The notes under the pieces: generated by a model
What the model saw: the letters and a program-made list of their open reading frames with translations, nothing else
Told to the model about the DNA's origin: nothing
The model's database searches: none
In this document: positions 1-8,713 of the stretch, one piece after another
How the letters are laid out: every line of letters starts with the position of its first letter
Position numbering within the stretch: position 1 is the first letter of the stretch
Assembly: GCF_022129445.1 (NCBI RefSeq)
Contig: NZ_JADQAQ010000037.1
Coordinates: 1 to 48,620, forward strand
Source of the DNA: Photobacterium sp. Ph5
GTDB lineage: Bacteria; Pseudomonadota; Gammaproteobacteria; Enterobacterales; Vibrionaceae
Direction: 5' to 3'
Length of the DNA: 48,620 nucleotides
Position numbers and translations under genes: made by a program

Positions 1-118
1 CTTTGAAAGCCTACCCTAAGCCTAACGGCTTAGGATGAGGCGGACCATATAATTATGTATTTTGTAAAAACCATGATGTCTTATTGCCAGTGTACATGTT
101 GTAAAATCGCGTAACTGA

Positions 119-1570
119 TTATTTACCTTGTATAACGCGAGTGAGTTTAGGTGCCATAATTAATGTAATTATGGCAATCATCCCGGTTATAACGCCGATT
201 TCTTTAAATACCACACCATAAATCTCTAACGTTGTATGTGGATCGGTTACACCTTTAGACGCGGCTGTTAATGTCGCAACCCACCCTGCGATAACCGCTG
301 CGGTTGCTGATGTTAAAAACCACATACCCATTGCGAATCCCATCATCCGTTGTGGCACTAACTGGGCTATCATCGCAAGCCCTAATCCTGAGACTAATAG
401 CTCGCCAAGAGATTGTAATAAGTAGCTAAGTATTAACCAATTTGAACTCATTATGCCGTTAGCATCTGCATAATGACTGCCCAAAGTTAATATAAGAAAT
501 GCACAGCTACATAACACCATACCTAGAGCGAACTTATACGGCATTGAAAACGTTTCACCCGTTTTGTTGTAAACCATGGCGAGTATTGGGCTACAAATCA
601 TGATCCAAAATGGACTGAGTGCTTGAAATTGCTCTGGCTGTACTTCGATACCAAAGATCTTGTGGTGAATATTGTGTATGGCGAAGAAATTTAACGAGGT
701 CGGCATTTGAAAATACAGCACAAAGAAGACAATTCCTTGTAGCATGAGTACGAACGCAACCATCATTTTTGCGCGCTCTAACCCTGTTGTTTGCAATGCT
801 TCTTTAAAATATAACGTCACAATGGTAACACCAACAACAGCAAGGATGAGGTGGGCATAAAAGATGTGTTGCAACAGGTAGGCACTTGCAAAAGCTAATA
901 GCACCGTTCCTATAACAACAAAAAGGTAATTGCGATAATTAATCGGCTTTTTATCTGGCTCTGAACCTATGTCACTGACCAAGCGACGGCTAACAAGAAA
1001 ATTGGCGATGGTGATCAGTAAACCAATTGAGCTAACGCCAAACGCAACACCATAACCAAGTTGCTGAGATATCCACGGTGTAAGTAATGTTGAGATAAAC
1101 GAACCGAGGTTAATCGCCATGTAATACATGGTGAATGCACCATCTAGTCGCGGATCATTTTCTTCATATACTTTAGCTAATAAGCTGGATGGATTCGCTT
1201 TAAATAGGCCATTACCGATAGTAATAAACCCCATCGCAATAAAAATAAGCTCTTTACTATTAAATTCATCTGAAGCCGAAATACCTAATAGCCCATACCC
1301 TACCATGAGTACAATTGCACCTAACACGATGGTACGTTTTGTGCCTATAACTTTATCACCGACCCAGCCACCAATAGCAATAGAACCAAACACCAAGGCT
1401 GAAAATGCACCAAACAAGGTAAACGACTCAGCTTCTGACATCGCGAGTACATCGACCAAGTAGACGGTAAGAATGGCTTGCATACCATAAAAACCAAAGC
1501 GTTCCCAAAACTCGATTGAAAAAATGAGATAAAACGGCTTGGGTTGTTTAAAAACGTTAAGTTCTGACAT
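119..1570 (-). CDS. Proton-dependent oligopeptide transporter (POT/PTR2 family)
   Basis: This is a proton-coupled importer of di- and tripeptides in the inner membrane. The 483-residue length is typical of bacterial DtpA/DtpB-type proteins, and the protein is hydrophobic throughout with about 12-14 likely membrane segments. The family's ExxER motif is visible as E20-F-W-E23-R24 in the first helix, followed by FGFYG. The PTR2 signature appears near residue 150 as YYMAINLGS. The gene stands alone. The next gene (1803) is divergent, so the 230 bases between them hold both promoters. Which Dtp paralogue it represents cannot be told from the sequence alone. Confidence 0.9.
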   Translation of the reverse strand: MSELNVFKQPKPFYLIFSIEFWERFGFYGMQAILTVYLVDVLAMSEAESFTLFGAFSALVFGSIAIGGWVGDKVIGTKRTIVLGAIVLMVGYGLLGISASDEFNSKELIFIAMGFITIGNGLFKANPSSLLAKVYEENDPRLDGAFTMYYMAINLGSFISTLLTPWISQQLGYGVAFGVSSIGLLITIANFLVSRRLVSDIGSEPDKKPINYRNYLFVVIGTVLLAFASAYLLQHIFYAHLILAVVGVTIVTLYFKEALQTTGLERAKMMVAFVLMLQGIVFFVLYFQMPTSLNFFAIHNIHHKIFGIEVQPEQFQALSPFWIMICSPILAMVYNKTGETFSMPYKFALGMVLCSCAFLILTLGSHYADANGIMSSNWLILSYLLQSLGELLVSGLGLAMIAQLVPQRMMGFAMGMWFLTSATAAVIAGWVATLTAASKGVTDPHTTLEIYGVVFKEIGVITGMIAIITLIMAPKLTRVIQGK

Positions 1571-1802
1571 GTCTATTCTCTTTATTTTTAGGCATTTTCA
1601 GTCACCGTTCCAACATAGTATTCTACTTAGTTAAGCGCTTTTTATGTCACGGCATTATTTTAGATTTTATCTATAGATGACACCTTCACTATAGAACATT
1701 CCTGTTTCTCTACCTCGATTCTTAATTATGCGATTTTCGATTTTTTATAGCTCACTATCCTTTCTGTAATTGATTCTGCAACAATAAGTACAGGAATGAT
1801 TG

Positions 1803-3116
1803 ATGAAGTACTCGACACTTTTTGTGTTATTAGCTTCTTTAGCCTATTCAGGATGTGGTGGTGGAAGTTCTGATGACACAACAAATACAGCGGCTGTTGA
1901 TACACCAACAGGTGATACTCCTACACTTGATGAGCAACTTCCCACCACACCAGAGGCTGAAACTGATCCTGCGGATGAATCTGAGCCTAAATTTTTAATC
2001 AGTGATATATCAAGCGGTTATTACGATAAGCTGTATGACGCTGTAGGTAACGAGTTAACGCTAGATAAAGATCAGGTTTTATCTATGCAAGACACGTTAG
2101 TTGATAATGTGTTACCGATTTTGACAGAGGAACAGCAAAATACATTTAACGAGGCTTATAAGGCATTTGAAGACCTCGAAGAAAAGAATGAGGTTGATAA
2201 GGTCTTATTCTCCAATAGTATGATTGATGCAATGTTAAGCAATGCTGATAAAGCGACACAAGATAAATACTTCCCTTCTTTTCGTTTATTCCGCAAACAA
2301 ACACATCACCTGTTCCCTATTTCACGCTTAGGTGATTACAGCTGGCTATTTGAGTTTCTAAATCAGCGTTCTTGGTTAACTCATATTATATTGATCCCAC
2401 CAGAAACGACTGACGATTATACTGCGACTTGCCGTGAAAATGATGTGCCTATTCCACCCGATTGGGGTTCTGATTTATGGGTACATCAAGGCACAGCAAC
2501 CACTGATTTTCTTGCCAGCCGAAGAACCGAAGTTTATGCCTATGAAGATCCTGATGTCGCCGGAGCGTGTATGGCATTACCTCGTTGGAGGTTAGGTGCT
2601 TCAGGCAGTGAATATATACAATTTCTTGGTATCATTTGCCAAAGCAAAACCACGGGTAAAGCGTGTTTTTGGGATAATATTAGTAAAGAAACAGGCGGAA
2701 GAATTACAGGAGGTGAAGATTTAACCTTTAAAATTTCGGATATTCAAAATGGTGATAACCTCGCTGAAAATTGTACTGACTGCCATAGGGGTAAGAACGT
2801 TTTCTTAATTCACCCTGATACTCCAATTGATATTTCAGATGATTACGATATTGATCCCAATGTCCGATATCAACCTCTATCCGCCCAAGGGTGGACAAAT
2901 CCACCTGCCTTTGCCGAACTTGGCGATGGTGCGTGCGCGAGTTGCCATGAGATCGGTGGTATATCCTTTGAATATTGCAATACAGTATTAAGAAATGCAG
3001 CTAATCAAACTATGCCCGGTACTGCTATTTCTCCAGATCCTGTTGGTTGGGTTGGAAACGGTTCGTTCTACGGTACACATATTCAAGCGATGATTGATGC
3101 TGGATGCCCAGAGTAA
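1803..3116 (+). CDS. Lipoprotein with two CxxCH haem-binding motifs
   Basis: The product is a 437-residue lipoprotein of unknown function that looks like a dihaem c-type cytochrome. The start is placed at the ATG at 1803, because AGGA lies 7 bases upstream. A hydrophobic signal of about 14 residues ends in a lipobox-like YSGC with Cys18, followed by GGGSSDD and a linker rich in Thr, Pro, Asp and Glu. Two CxxCH motifs sit in the C-terminal third, at C324-x-x-C327-H328 and C378-x-x-C381-H382. Extra cysteines at about 210, 256, 279, 288, 392 and 435 suggest disulfides. Residues 60-320 match no family I recognise. It appears to be a single-gene unit ending at a clear terminator. The electron partner and substrate are unknown. 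Confidence 0.7.
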   Translation: MKYSTLFVLLASLAYSGCGGGSSDDTTNTAAVDTPTGDTPTLDEQLPTTPEAETDPADESEPKFLISDISSGYYDKLYDAVGNELTLDKDQVLSMQDTLVDNVLPILTEEQQNTFNEAYKAFEDLEEKNEVDKVLFSNSMIDAMLSNADKATQDKYFPSFRLFRKQTHHLFPISRLGDYSWLFEFLNQRSWLTHIILIPPETTDDYTATCRENDVPIPPDWGSDLWVHQGTATTDFLASRRTEVYAYEDPDVAGACMALPRWRLGASGSEYIQFLGIICQSKTTGKACFWDNISKETGGRITGGEDLTFKISDIQNGDNLAENCTDCHRGKNVFLIHPDTPIDISDDYDIDPNVRYQPLSAQGWTNPPAFAELGDGACASCHEIGGISFEYCNTVLRNAANQTMPGTAISPDPVGWVGNGSFYGTHIQAMIDAGCPE

Positions 3117-3123
3117 ATAGACC

Positions 3124-3163
3124 AATCAGGTACTATAGAGCATTCTGAAGTACCTGATTTTTT
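3124..3163 (+). terminator. Intrinsic terminator after the dihaem lipoprotein gene
   Basis: The arms AATCAGGTACT (3124-3134) and AGTACCTGATT (3149-3159) are perfectly complementary and are followed by a run of T. Confidence 0.85.
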
Positions 3164-3281
3164 CTGTGTTCATATCATCAATAGATAATATTGCCTTAAC
3201 TATCACAAACTTTTCTATCCCTCGTTTTTTTTATATTTATTGTTCTATTGTTAATACGGTTAATTGTTTGAGGGTAATAAA

Positions 3282-4313
3282 ATGTGTACAGGCATAATTT
3301 TAAAAAGCGAAGATGGTGTCACTATTCCAGCTAGAACCATGGAATTCGGTTTTGACATTCTTTCTAATATCGCAATAGTCCCCGCTGGCACTGAAATTCA
3401 CTCTTTGTCTGGCGACAATAAGCAAACAGGCTTAGTGTATAAAGCTAAATATGGCTTTGGCGGTGCAAACGCCTTAGGACGTAATATCATTGTTGATGGT
3501 ATTAATGAAAAAGGATTGTACTTTGGCGCATTTTATTTTGCGGGATTTGCTAAGTATTCAGAATTATCTCCAGAGAACCAATCTCAATCCGTATCAAGTG
3601 AAGAACTCGGTAACTATATATTAGCAAACTTTGCTACGGTTGAAGATGTCAAACAAGGATTACAACAAATCTCTGTCGTTGGTACATTTATAAAAGAAAT
3701 TCAAAGCTTTGCCCCGCTTCATTATAGTGTCGTGGATGCGAATGGCGATGCCATTGTTATTGAATATAGCGACAACGGTTTAACTATTTTCGATAATGAA
3801 ATAGGTGTAATGACAAACCCACCATCTTTTGATTGGCATTTAACGCATATTCGCAATTACATTAACTTATCGCCTGAGAACATGAAACCTGTCACCATTA
3901 ATGGCATGACCCTTTCTCCTATCAGTCAAGGATCTGGCCTAATGGGGTTACCTGGCGACTATACTTCACCAAGTCGTTTCCTGCGGGCTGCTGCATTTGT
4001 TAATTTGTCTATTCCCTCAAGAAATGCAGAAGAAGGCGTTTTTCATGCTTTCCATATCTTAAATGCGTTTGATATTCCCAAAGGCATAGTCAGTGAAGTT
4101 TCAGAGCACGGTATCTTTCATGATTACACTGTTTGGACATCTGTGATTGATACCAAAAATAAAGATTATTATTTCCGTACCTATCTCTCTCCACAGCAAA
4201 TGAAAGTAAATATTGTTGAGGCTTTAAAAGGACTAACCGCTCCTAAAGTGATCGATATGGAATTGACACATACTTACAAAGATCTAACCGGAAATTTTTC
4301 ACAGAAGTCATAA
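3282..4313 (+). CDS. Linear amide C-N hydrolase, choloylglycine hydrolase / penicillin V acylase family
   Basis: This is an Ntn hydrolase that cleaves a linear amide bond; family substrates are conjugated bile salts, penicillin V and acyl-homoserine lactones. The ATG at 3282 has GAGGG 7 bases upstream and gives a protein starting Met-Cys2, so removal of Met exposes the catalytic N-terminal cysteine. A longer reading frame from a TTG at 3264 would bury that cysteine and is rejected. Other family residues fit: R18 in ARTME, N75 in GINEKGL, N179 in MTNPP, and R232 in SPSRF. No signal peptide is visible, so the enzyme should be cytoplasmic, as in the Gram-positive bile salt hydrolases. The substrate cannot be decided from sequence. 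The gene is monocistronic and meets yciH tail to tail. Confidence 0.88.
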   Translation: MCTGIILKSEDGVTIPARTMEFGFDILSNIAIVPAGTEIHSLSGDNKQTGLVYKAKYGFGGANALGRNIIVDGINEKGLYFGAFYFAGFAKYSELSPENQSQSVSSEELGNYILANFATVEDVKQGLQQISVVGTFIKEIQSFAPLHYSVVDANGDAIVIEYSDNGLTIFDNEIGVMTNPPSFDWHLTHIRNYINLSPENMKPVTINGMTLSPISQGSGLMGLPGDYTSPSRFLRAAAFVNLSIPSRNAEEGVFHAFHILNAFDIPKGIVSEVSEHGIFHDYTVWTSVIDTKNKDYYFRTYLSPQQMKVNIVEALKGLTAPKVIDMELTHTYKDLTGNFSQKS

Positions 4314-4338
4314 TCTAAAATAGCATTTGGGTTTATTT

Positions 4339-4363
4339 AAAGAGGCCAATCAATGGCCTCTTT
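4339..4363. terminator. Bidirectional terminator between the amide hydrolase gene and yciH
   Basis: The arms AAAGAGGCCA (4339-4348) and TGGCCTCTTT (4354-4363) enclose a 5-base loop. The A/T flanks let the hairpin serve both converging genes. Confidence 0.85.
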
Positions 4364-4375
4364 CTAGATACTAAA

Positions 4376-4699
4376 TTAGCCACCGGCTAATTTTACTGTA
4401 TGTCCTTTCTTCTCAAGATGCGCCTTAATGATATCACGCTTATCACCTTGAATTTCAATATTGCCATCTTTAACTGAACCGCCACAGCCACACACTTTCT
4501 TCAACTCGGCAGCAATTAATTTTAATTGGGTATCTTCAACATCCAAGCCCGTTACAATAGAAACACCTTTGCCTTTACGACCTTTAGTTTCACGCTGAAT
4601 ACGGACAATACCATCACCTTTTGGGCGTTTAGGTGCTACTGCTTCTTCTTTAATTCGACCGGTTTCGGTTGAGAAAACTAAACGACTGTTATCATTCAT
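4376..4699 (-). CDS. yciH: YciH, SUI1/eIF1-like translation factor
   Basis: This is a 107-residue protein of the SUI1 family, the bacterial relative of eukaryotic initiation factor 1. In Escherichia coli YciH is reported to bind the small ribosomal subunit and affect initiation fidelity. Visible hallmarks are the basic stretch ETKGRKGKGVSIVTGL and the CGCGGSVKDG motif (about residues 71-80), followed by IEIQGD and a C-terminal helix. The length is normal for the family. It forms its own unit, convergent with the amide hydrolase gene. Confidence 0.93.
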   Translation of the reverse strand: MNDNSRLVFSTETGRIKEEAVAPKRPKGDGIVRIQRETKGRKGKGVSIVTGLDVEDTQLKLIAAELKKVCGCGGSVKDGNIEIQGDKRDIIKAHLEKKGHTVKLAGG

Positions 4700-4820
4700 T
4701 ATGCAATTAGTCTCATTGTTTGCGTGGTTATTGTGAATAAGCTTTCAAGTTCATACATGAACCTTGCTAATTCGCTTTCAGCTAATATTATCAAGAAAAG
4801 AACACTAAACGGAACAGCTT

Positions 4821-5447
4821 ATGATTCGGAACGTTATATTTGATTTTGGTGCAGTGTTATTTCAATGGGATCCACAGAAAATAGTAGAAACCTTTACTCA
4901 ATCTGTAGATGAACAAAATATCCTAATGGAACAAGTACTCGCCCATCCTGATTGGTTAGCGCTTGACCGTGGAACCATGCTATTAGCCGAGGAAATTCCT
5001 AAATTCGCAGCGCGTACGGGTATTTCATGCCAACGCATGGAAGATTTTATTAACCATATACAATTAAGTTTGGAAAAAATGCCAGAAACAGAGGCATTAT
5101 TTTTTAGATTACTAGATAAAAATTACCCTATCTACTACCTAACCAATATGTGTAGTGCCTTTTTTGAAACCTTATACGAAAAGCATCATTTTATTTCATT
5201 TTTTGACGGTGGTGTTGTTTCAGGTAAAGAGCTTACTATGAAACCTGAGCCTGAAATCTTTCATCTTCTGTGTCAACGTTATCATCTAAATCCCCATGAA
5301 TGTCTCTTTATTGATGATCATTATCCTAATATTCAGACAGCTAAATCACTCGGGTTTAATACGGTGCATTTTACGCCAACGCAGGGCTGTATAAGAGAAA
5401 TAGAAGAAGTACTTGCAATGTTTAACCCTAAAATTCAAGCTTTTTAA
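4821..5447 (+). CDS. HAD-family hydrolase, YihX-like
   Basis: This is a 208-residue haloacid-dehalogenase-fold hydrolase, probably a sugar-phosphate or nucleotide phosphatase. Motif I reads DFGAV starting at D8, so the usual second aspartate (DxD) is glycine, as in YihX-type members. Motif II lies in YYLTNM, motif III is the lysine in MKPEPEIF, and motif IV is FIDDHYPNI with two acidic residues. A helical cap follows motif I, as in subfamily IA. YihX of Escherichia coli acts on glucose-1-phosphate, but a motif-level match does not fix the substrate. The gene sits alone between yciH (divergent) and the retropepsin-like gene, which lies 80 bases downstream. Confidence 0.85.
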   Translation: MIRNVIFDFGAVLFQWDPQKIVETFTQSVDEQNILMEQVLAHPDWLALDRGTMLLAEEIPKFAARTGISCQRMEDFINHIQLSLEKMPETEALFFRLLDKNYPIYYLTNMCSAFFETLYEKHHFISFFDGGVVSGKELTMKPEPEIFHLLCQRYHLNPHECLFIDDHYPNIQTAKSLGFNTVHFTPTQGCIREIEEVLAMFNPKIQAF

Positions 5448-5527
5448 TTAATTTTAACAATCACTTGAACCAATAAGGATGTATCCAGTCTATTATCAAT
5501 AGATTATTATTCGTTTCAGGAGTATGT

Positions 5528-6040
5528 GTGAAAAACATTCTTATCTCTGCAGTACTGTTGCTTGCCTCAGGAACAACTTTTGCCGCCCCACAATGTGATG
5601 GAAAATCTATTGTTGGTCCAGTTGAAACTATCAAGGTAAATGATCTTGGTATTAATTACGAAGCTCGTATTGATACAGGTGCAAACACAACATCTATTAA
5701 TGCTTACAATATCAAAATAGACGGAAAAGCTGAGGAAGATAACAGCAAGCAAACTATGCACGATAACTTAGGGCACAAGATTACTTTCACTACCAAAAAT
5801 GAATTAGGTCAGGAAGTCACTCATACCGCTAAGATTATTAAAGTAAGTAAAATTCGCAATGCGCAAGGTGTCGAACGTCGTTATGCCGTTGTAATGGATC
5901 TGATTTGGAATGGTCAGAGTAAAGCAATTCCTGTTAACTTACGTGATCGTAGTAAATTAAAATACAAACTATTAATTGGTCGAAATTGGCTTGAAGGTGA
6001 TTACCTTGTAGATGTTACAAAAGCTGATGCTGACGATTAG
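5528..6040 (+). CDS. Secreted retropepsin-like protein (RimK-associated 'ATP-dependent zinc protease' family)
   Basis: This is a 170-residue exported protein of the family long annotated as putative ATP-dependent zinc protease (PF05618, from memory), whose fold is retropepsin-like. The start is GTG at 5528, supported by CAGGAG just upstream. A clear signal peptide ends near residue 19 (TTFA-APQC). The aspartic-protease-like motif D49-T-G-A is followed by the conserved NTTSINA and, near the C-terminus, the LLIGRNWLEGDYLVDV block. No ATP-binding motif is present, so the historical name is misleading. Many relatives sit beside RimK-type ligases, but none is here. A peptidoglycan or periplasmic peptide substrate is only a guess. 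Confidence 0.82.
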   Translation: MKNILISAVLLLASGTTFAAPQCDGKSIVGPVETIKVNDLGINYEARIDTGANTTSINAYNIKIDGKAEEDNSKQTMHDNLGHKITFTTKNELGQEVTHTAKIIKVSKIRNAQGVERRYAVVMDLIWNGQSKAIPVNLRDRSKLKYKLLIGRNWLEGDYLVDVTKADADD

Positions 6041-6062
6041 TTAATAAAACGCAACGATTAAA

Positions 6063-6091
6063 ACAAAGCCTGCTGAATTAGCAGGCTTTGT
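6063..6091. terminator. Bidirectional terminator
   Basis: The arms ACAAAGCCTGCT (6063-6074) and AGCAGGCTTTGT (6080-6091) enclose a 5-base loop, between the retropepsin-like gene and the convergent duplicated-domain gene. Confidence 0.85.
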
Positions 6092-6094
6092 CGT

Positions 6095-6454
6095 TTATTG
6101 CGTTTTAGATTGTTTCTCGATGACTTTATCAAGGTACTGCTTAATGGATGTTGCATTACCTTTTAATAACTGCCCTCTTAAAAGCAAATACCATTCGTTA
6201 GGCTTTCCAGTATCGTTACGCATAATAAAACCACGATAGTTTTCAGATGAAACATTAGATACTGGCTTTGAGGATTGAGATGAGAACTTCTGAGGATGAA
6301 TGAATGTACTCATGTCTAACCACCAATCAACACTTTTTTTTATTTCAGTCAGTGTGCCGCTGATAGGATTACCTTTGATTGCTGATTTCCATTCGTTGGT
6401 AACGCCCGTTGTATTTTCAATAGTATATCCACGGTGAAAAATCCGTTTTTTCAT
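6095..6454 (-). CDS. Small protein with two tandem copies of a ~40-residue domain, function unknown
   Basis: The 119-residue product is cytoplasmic by appearance, with no signal peptide or membrane segment. It contains an internal duplication: residues 8-47 and 74-113 both follow the pattern RG[YF]-x4-N-x-TG-x2-NEW-x5-[KR]G-x3-G-x-[LA]T-x-IK, joined by a Ser-rich linker. The pattern resembles the DUF3319-type proteins of vibrios, but that is from memory. The start has AAGGAT 8 bases upstream. A near-perfect palindrome lies 36-54 bases upstream of the start (6490-6508) and may be an operator. It is convergent with the retropepsin-like gene and divergent from the integrase-like gene. I cannot assign a function. 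Confidence 0.75.
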   Translation of the reverse strand: MKKRIFHRGYTIENTTGVTNEWKSAIKGNPISGTLTEIKKSVDWWLDMSTFIHPQKFSSQSSKPVSNVSSENYRGFIMRNDTGKPNEWYLLLRGQLLKGNATSIKQYLDKVIEKQSKTQ

Positions 6455-6489
6455 ACTGTTGATCCTTGTTTTACTTTAAGTCCAACATC

Positions 6490-6508
6490 ATGATAACAAG
6501 GTTATCAT
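6490..6508. promoter_or_regulatory. Palindrome, candidate operator
   Basis: ATGATAAC-AAG-GTTATCAT is a perfect 8-base inverted repeat around a 3-base centre. It lies 36-54 bases upstream of the duplicated-domain gene (start 6454) and 160 bases upstream of the integrase-like gene. It resembles a Fur-type 7-1-7 core but has the wrong centre spacing. No T-run follows, so it is not a terminator. Confidence 0.4.
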
Positions 6509-6668
6509 TTGTTAATAAATGCGGATTAATTTAACCATGATGTTTTATTAATGACTAGTATTTTAATGTTATTAAAGCGGCTTATGTTTAAAGTTTGCAT
6601 GCTTTGTTCATTATCTAGTGTTATAATTTGTTTAAAACATAAAGTTATAGTGCATTAGGTGCTGAGTT

Positions 6669-7637
6669 ATGGCTAAGAAAGTTCCAGTTATTGATTGTGA
6701 TGAAAAACGCGCCACTAGTATTGTAGAATTTAGCCACGTGGCAGATAGTATTAGCATTTGGCAATCACTCACGCATCGAAGCTATGCAGAAAATACGCTG
6801 GTTGCATTTAAAAATGATTGGAACCACTTTTTAATTTTCTGTGAAACAAACAAAGTATTGCCACTGCCAGCATCAGCTGAAACGGTTCACCGTTTTATTG
6901 AAAAAATGGCAGAGTCACGTAAATTAGCTAGCCTTAAACGTTACATTGTCACCATTGGGCTTGTTCATAAATGTCATGCTTTACCTAATCCATGCCAGAG
7001 CCAAGAAATTAAGCTCGCCATGCACAAGCAACGATTAGATAAACACGATGATTACACTCATGCACAAGGCTTTAGAGATAACCATTTACAGGCATTACTT
7101 GATACCTTTGCTCTCTCCACAAAACCCAAAGATGTGCGTGATATGGCTATTTGGGCTATTACCTTCGAGGCGATGTTAAAACGTTCTGAAGTTGCAGCAC
7201 TTAGAATTGACGACATTGAAATAGAAAATTCGGGCTTAATCAACATCACTGTGAAGGATCGCATTATTGCACTTAGTGATTTAGCCTCGAAAGCTGTTCA
7301 ACGCTGGTTAACGCTTGGCATGATTATGGACAGCTTTGTATTTAGACGTATTGATAGACACAGTAACATTGGCGATAAACCGCTGGATCCCTCATCTATT
7401 TATCGTGTGTTCCGTCGTGCAAGCCAAGAATTAGAGTTACCGGCAGATGTGATTTTTTCTGGTCAATCCCCTCGTGTTGGTGCAAGTCAAGATTTAGCCG
7501 ACTCTGGTCTATCTATTAGTCAAATTCAACATCAAGGACGTTGGCGTAGTCCTGCTATGCCCGCGCAATATATAGGCCAACGCGGTAAACGTGACAGTGA
7601 ATTAAAGAAATTTGCGAAAAAAAACACCAATAAATAA
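6669..7637 (+). CDS. Tyrosine recombinase / integrase-like protein with an altered HxxR motif
   Basis: This is a 322-residue protein of the phage integrase (tyrosine recombinase) fold. An N-terminal core-binding SAM-like domain covers about 30-120 (SYAENTLVAFKNDWNHF), and the catalytic domain covers 135-310. The first catalytic arginine is R172 in LKRSEVAAL, and the nucleophile is Y301 in MPAQYIG. The box II motif usually reads HxxR but here is Q266-S-P-R269, and the second His/Trp position is W292 (GRWRSP). Cleavage chemistry may therefore be weakened, although some active recombinases tolerate changes here. No phage, integron or attachment site is seen nearby, so it looks like a resident chromosomal gene. 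It ends at a shared terminator with ddl. Confidence 0.8.
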   Translation: MAKKVPVIDCDEKRATSIVEFSHVADSISIWQSLTHRSYAENTLVAFKNDWNHFLIFCETNKVLPLPASAETVHRFIEKMAESRKLASLKRYIVTIGLVHKCHALPNPCQSQEIKLAMHKQRLDKHDDYTHAQGFRDNHLQALLDTFALSTKPKDVRDMAIWAITFEAMLKRSEVAALRIDDIEIENSGLINITVKDRIIALSDLASKAVQRWLTLGMIMDSFVFRRIDRHSNIGDKPLDPSSIYRVFRRASQELELPADVIFSGQSPRVGASQDLADSGLSISQIQHQGRWRSPAMPAQYIGQRGKRDSELKKFAKKNTNK

Positions 7638-7652
7638 TCATCCACCAGCAAA

Positions 7653-7698
7653 AAAGCCCATAAACCACCAGCTCTGAAGCTTAAAGTCTATGGGCTTT
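7653..7698. terminator. Bidirectional terminator between the integrase-like gene and ddl
   Basis: The arms AAAGCCCATA (7653-7662) and TATGGGCTTT (7689-7698) flank a 26-base loop between two convergent genes. Confidence 0.7.
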
Positions 7699-7717
7699 CG
7701 TGTTAGCAGTGAGTACG

Positions 7718-8713
7718 TTACTTGACTGCGTTTTTGATCGCTTGCTCAATAAAATCAGCAAATTTATGACCATGATGCTCGAGCATTTTCGGGAACATCG
7801 AAATTGGTGTCATACCTGGGAAAGTATTGATTTCATTTAATAGGATTTCGTTATCTTCGCTTAGGAAGAAATCAATACGAGATAAATCCTTCAGCTTCAT
7901 TTGTACAAACGCTTTACGTGCAAAGCCACAAATTGCGTCAATTTGTTCTGCCGTTAAGTTTTCTGCTTCAACCATAGTGGTTGATACGCTATCTGCACTG
8001 TATTTCTCTTCGTAGCTATAAAACTTATCTGTTGGACAGGACACTTCACCCGGCTTAGTGATAATTAATTCGTTACCATATTGATAAGCCGCAATTTCTA
8101 ATTCACGTGGGCGAATGGCTTTTTCTATAAGCACTTGATCTGAATAGCCAAATGCATTGTTAACTGCATCAGTTAATTCTTGCTCTGTCGTTACACAGTA
8201 ACAACCAACTGAAGACCCCTGACAAGCAGCCTTAACAAACACTTTGCCCCACTTAGAAAACGCGTCACGTGCTTCTTGATGTGCTGCATCATCATTTTCA
8301 CTAAGGAAAACGTAAGGTGTATTAGGAATATTTAACGCGTCAAACCACAGCTTTGTTGTGATCTTATTAAAGCAATTTGTACTTGCTTCTGCGCCACAAC
8401 CTAAGAAAGGTAGACCAGCGAGTGTCAGTAAAGATTGCAGGTCGCCCGTTTCACCAGGGAAACCATGAACACAAGGAATAACGTAATCGATCACAACTTC
8501 TTGATCGCCAACAATCAATGTTTTATCTAAGTTTAACTCACAAGGACGATTTTCTGCATCTAACCAACCGTCATTTTTAGTCATCTCAACACGAGTATAA
8601 GTAACACCGCTGATCGTTTTTAGCTGCTCTTCAATAAAGTTTGCTGACACGAGAGAAACTTCATGCTCAGCGCTACCGCCACCGCATAATAATAAAACAT
8701 GGATAGAACTCAT
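7718..8713 (-). CDS. ddl: D-alanine--D-alanine ligase
   Basis: The enzyme joins two D-alanines with ATP in the cytoplasm to make the dipeptide end of the peptidoglycan stem. The ATP-grasp architecture is clear. The N-terminal domain opens with LLLCGGGSAEHEVSLVSA (catalytic Glu in EHE). The central part carries VKAACQGSSVGCY (ATP-binding Lys and the GSS loop), and the C-terminal part has SRIDFF and NEINTFPGMTP (metal and D-Ala binding). Three ATG codons run in series. The third (8713) has the best spacing (6 bases) from AAGGG and is chosen, giving 331 residues. It is not in the mur/fts cluster, so it is the stand-alone DdlA-type copy rather than DdlB. Confidence 0.95.
   Translation of the reverse strand: MSSIHVLLLCGGGSAEHEVSLVSANFIEEQLKTISGVTYTRVEMTKNDGWLDAENRPCELNLDKTLIVGDQEVVIDYVIPCVHGFPGETGDLQSLLTLAGLPFLGCGAEASTNCFNKITTKLWFDALNIPNTPYVFLSENDDAAHQEARDAFSKWGKVFVKAACQGSSVGCYCVTTEQELTDAVNNAFGYSDQVLIEKAIRPRELEIAAYQYGNELIITKPGEVSCPTDKFYSYEEKYSADSVSTTMVEAENLTAEQIDAICGFARKAFVQMKLKDLSRIDFFLSEDNEILLNEINTFPGMTPISMFPKMLEHHGHKFADFIEQAIKNAVK

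Noticed and set aside
15..34. Hairpin CCTAAGCC-TAAC-GGCTTAGG at the left edge
   Set aside because: No T-run on either strand and no gene ends there within the window, so it cannot be called a terminator.
6600..7640. Mobile island or prophage around the integrase-like gene
   Set aside because: No direct repeats, tRNA, phage or cargo genes; flanking genes are ordinary chromosomal ones.
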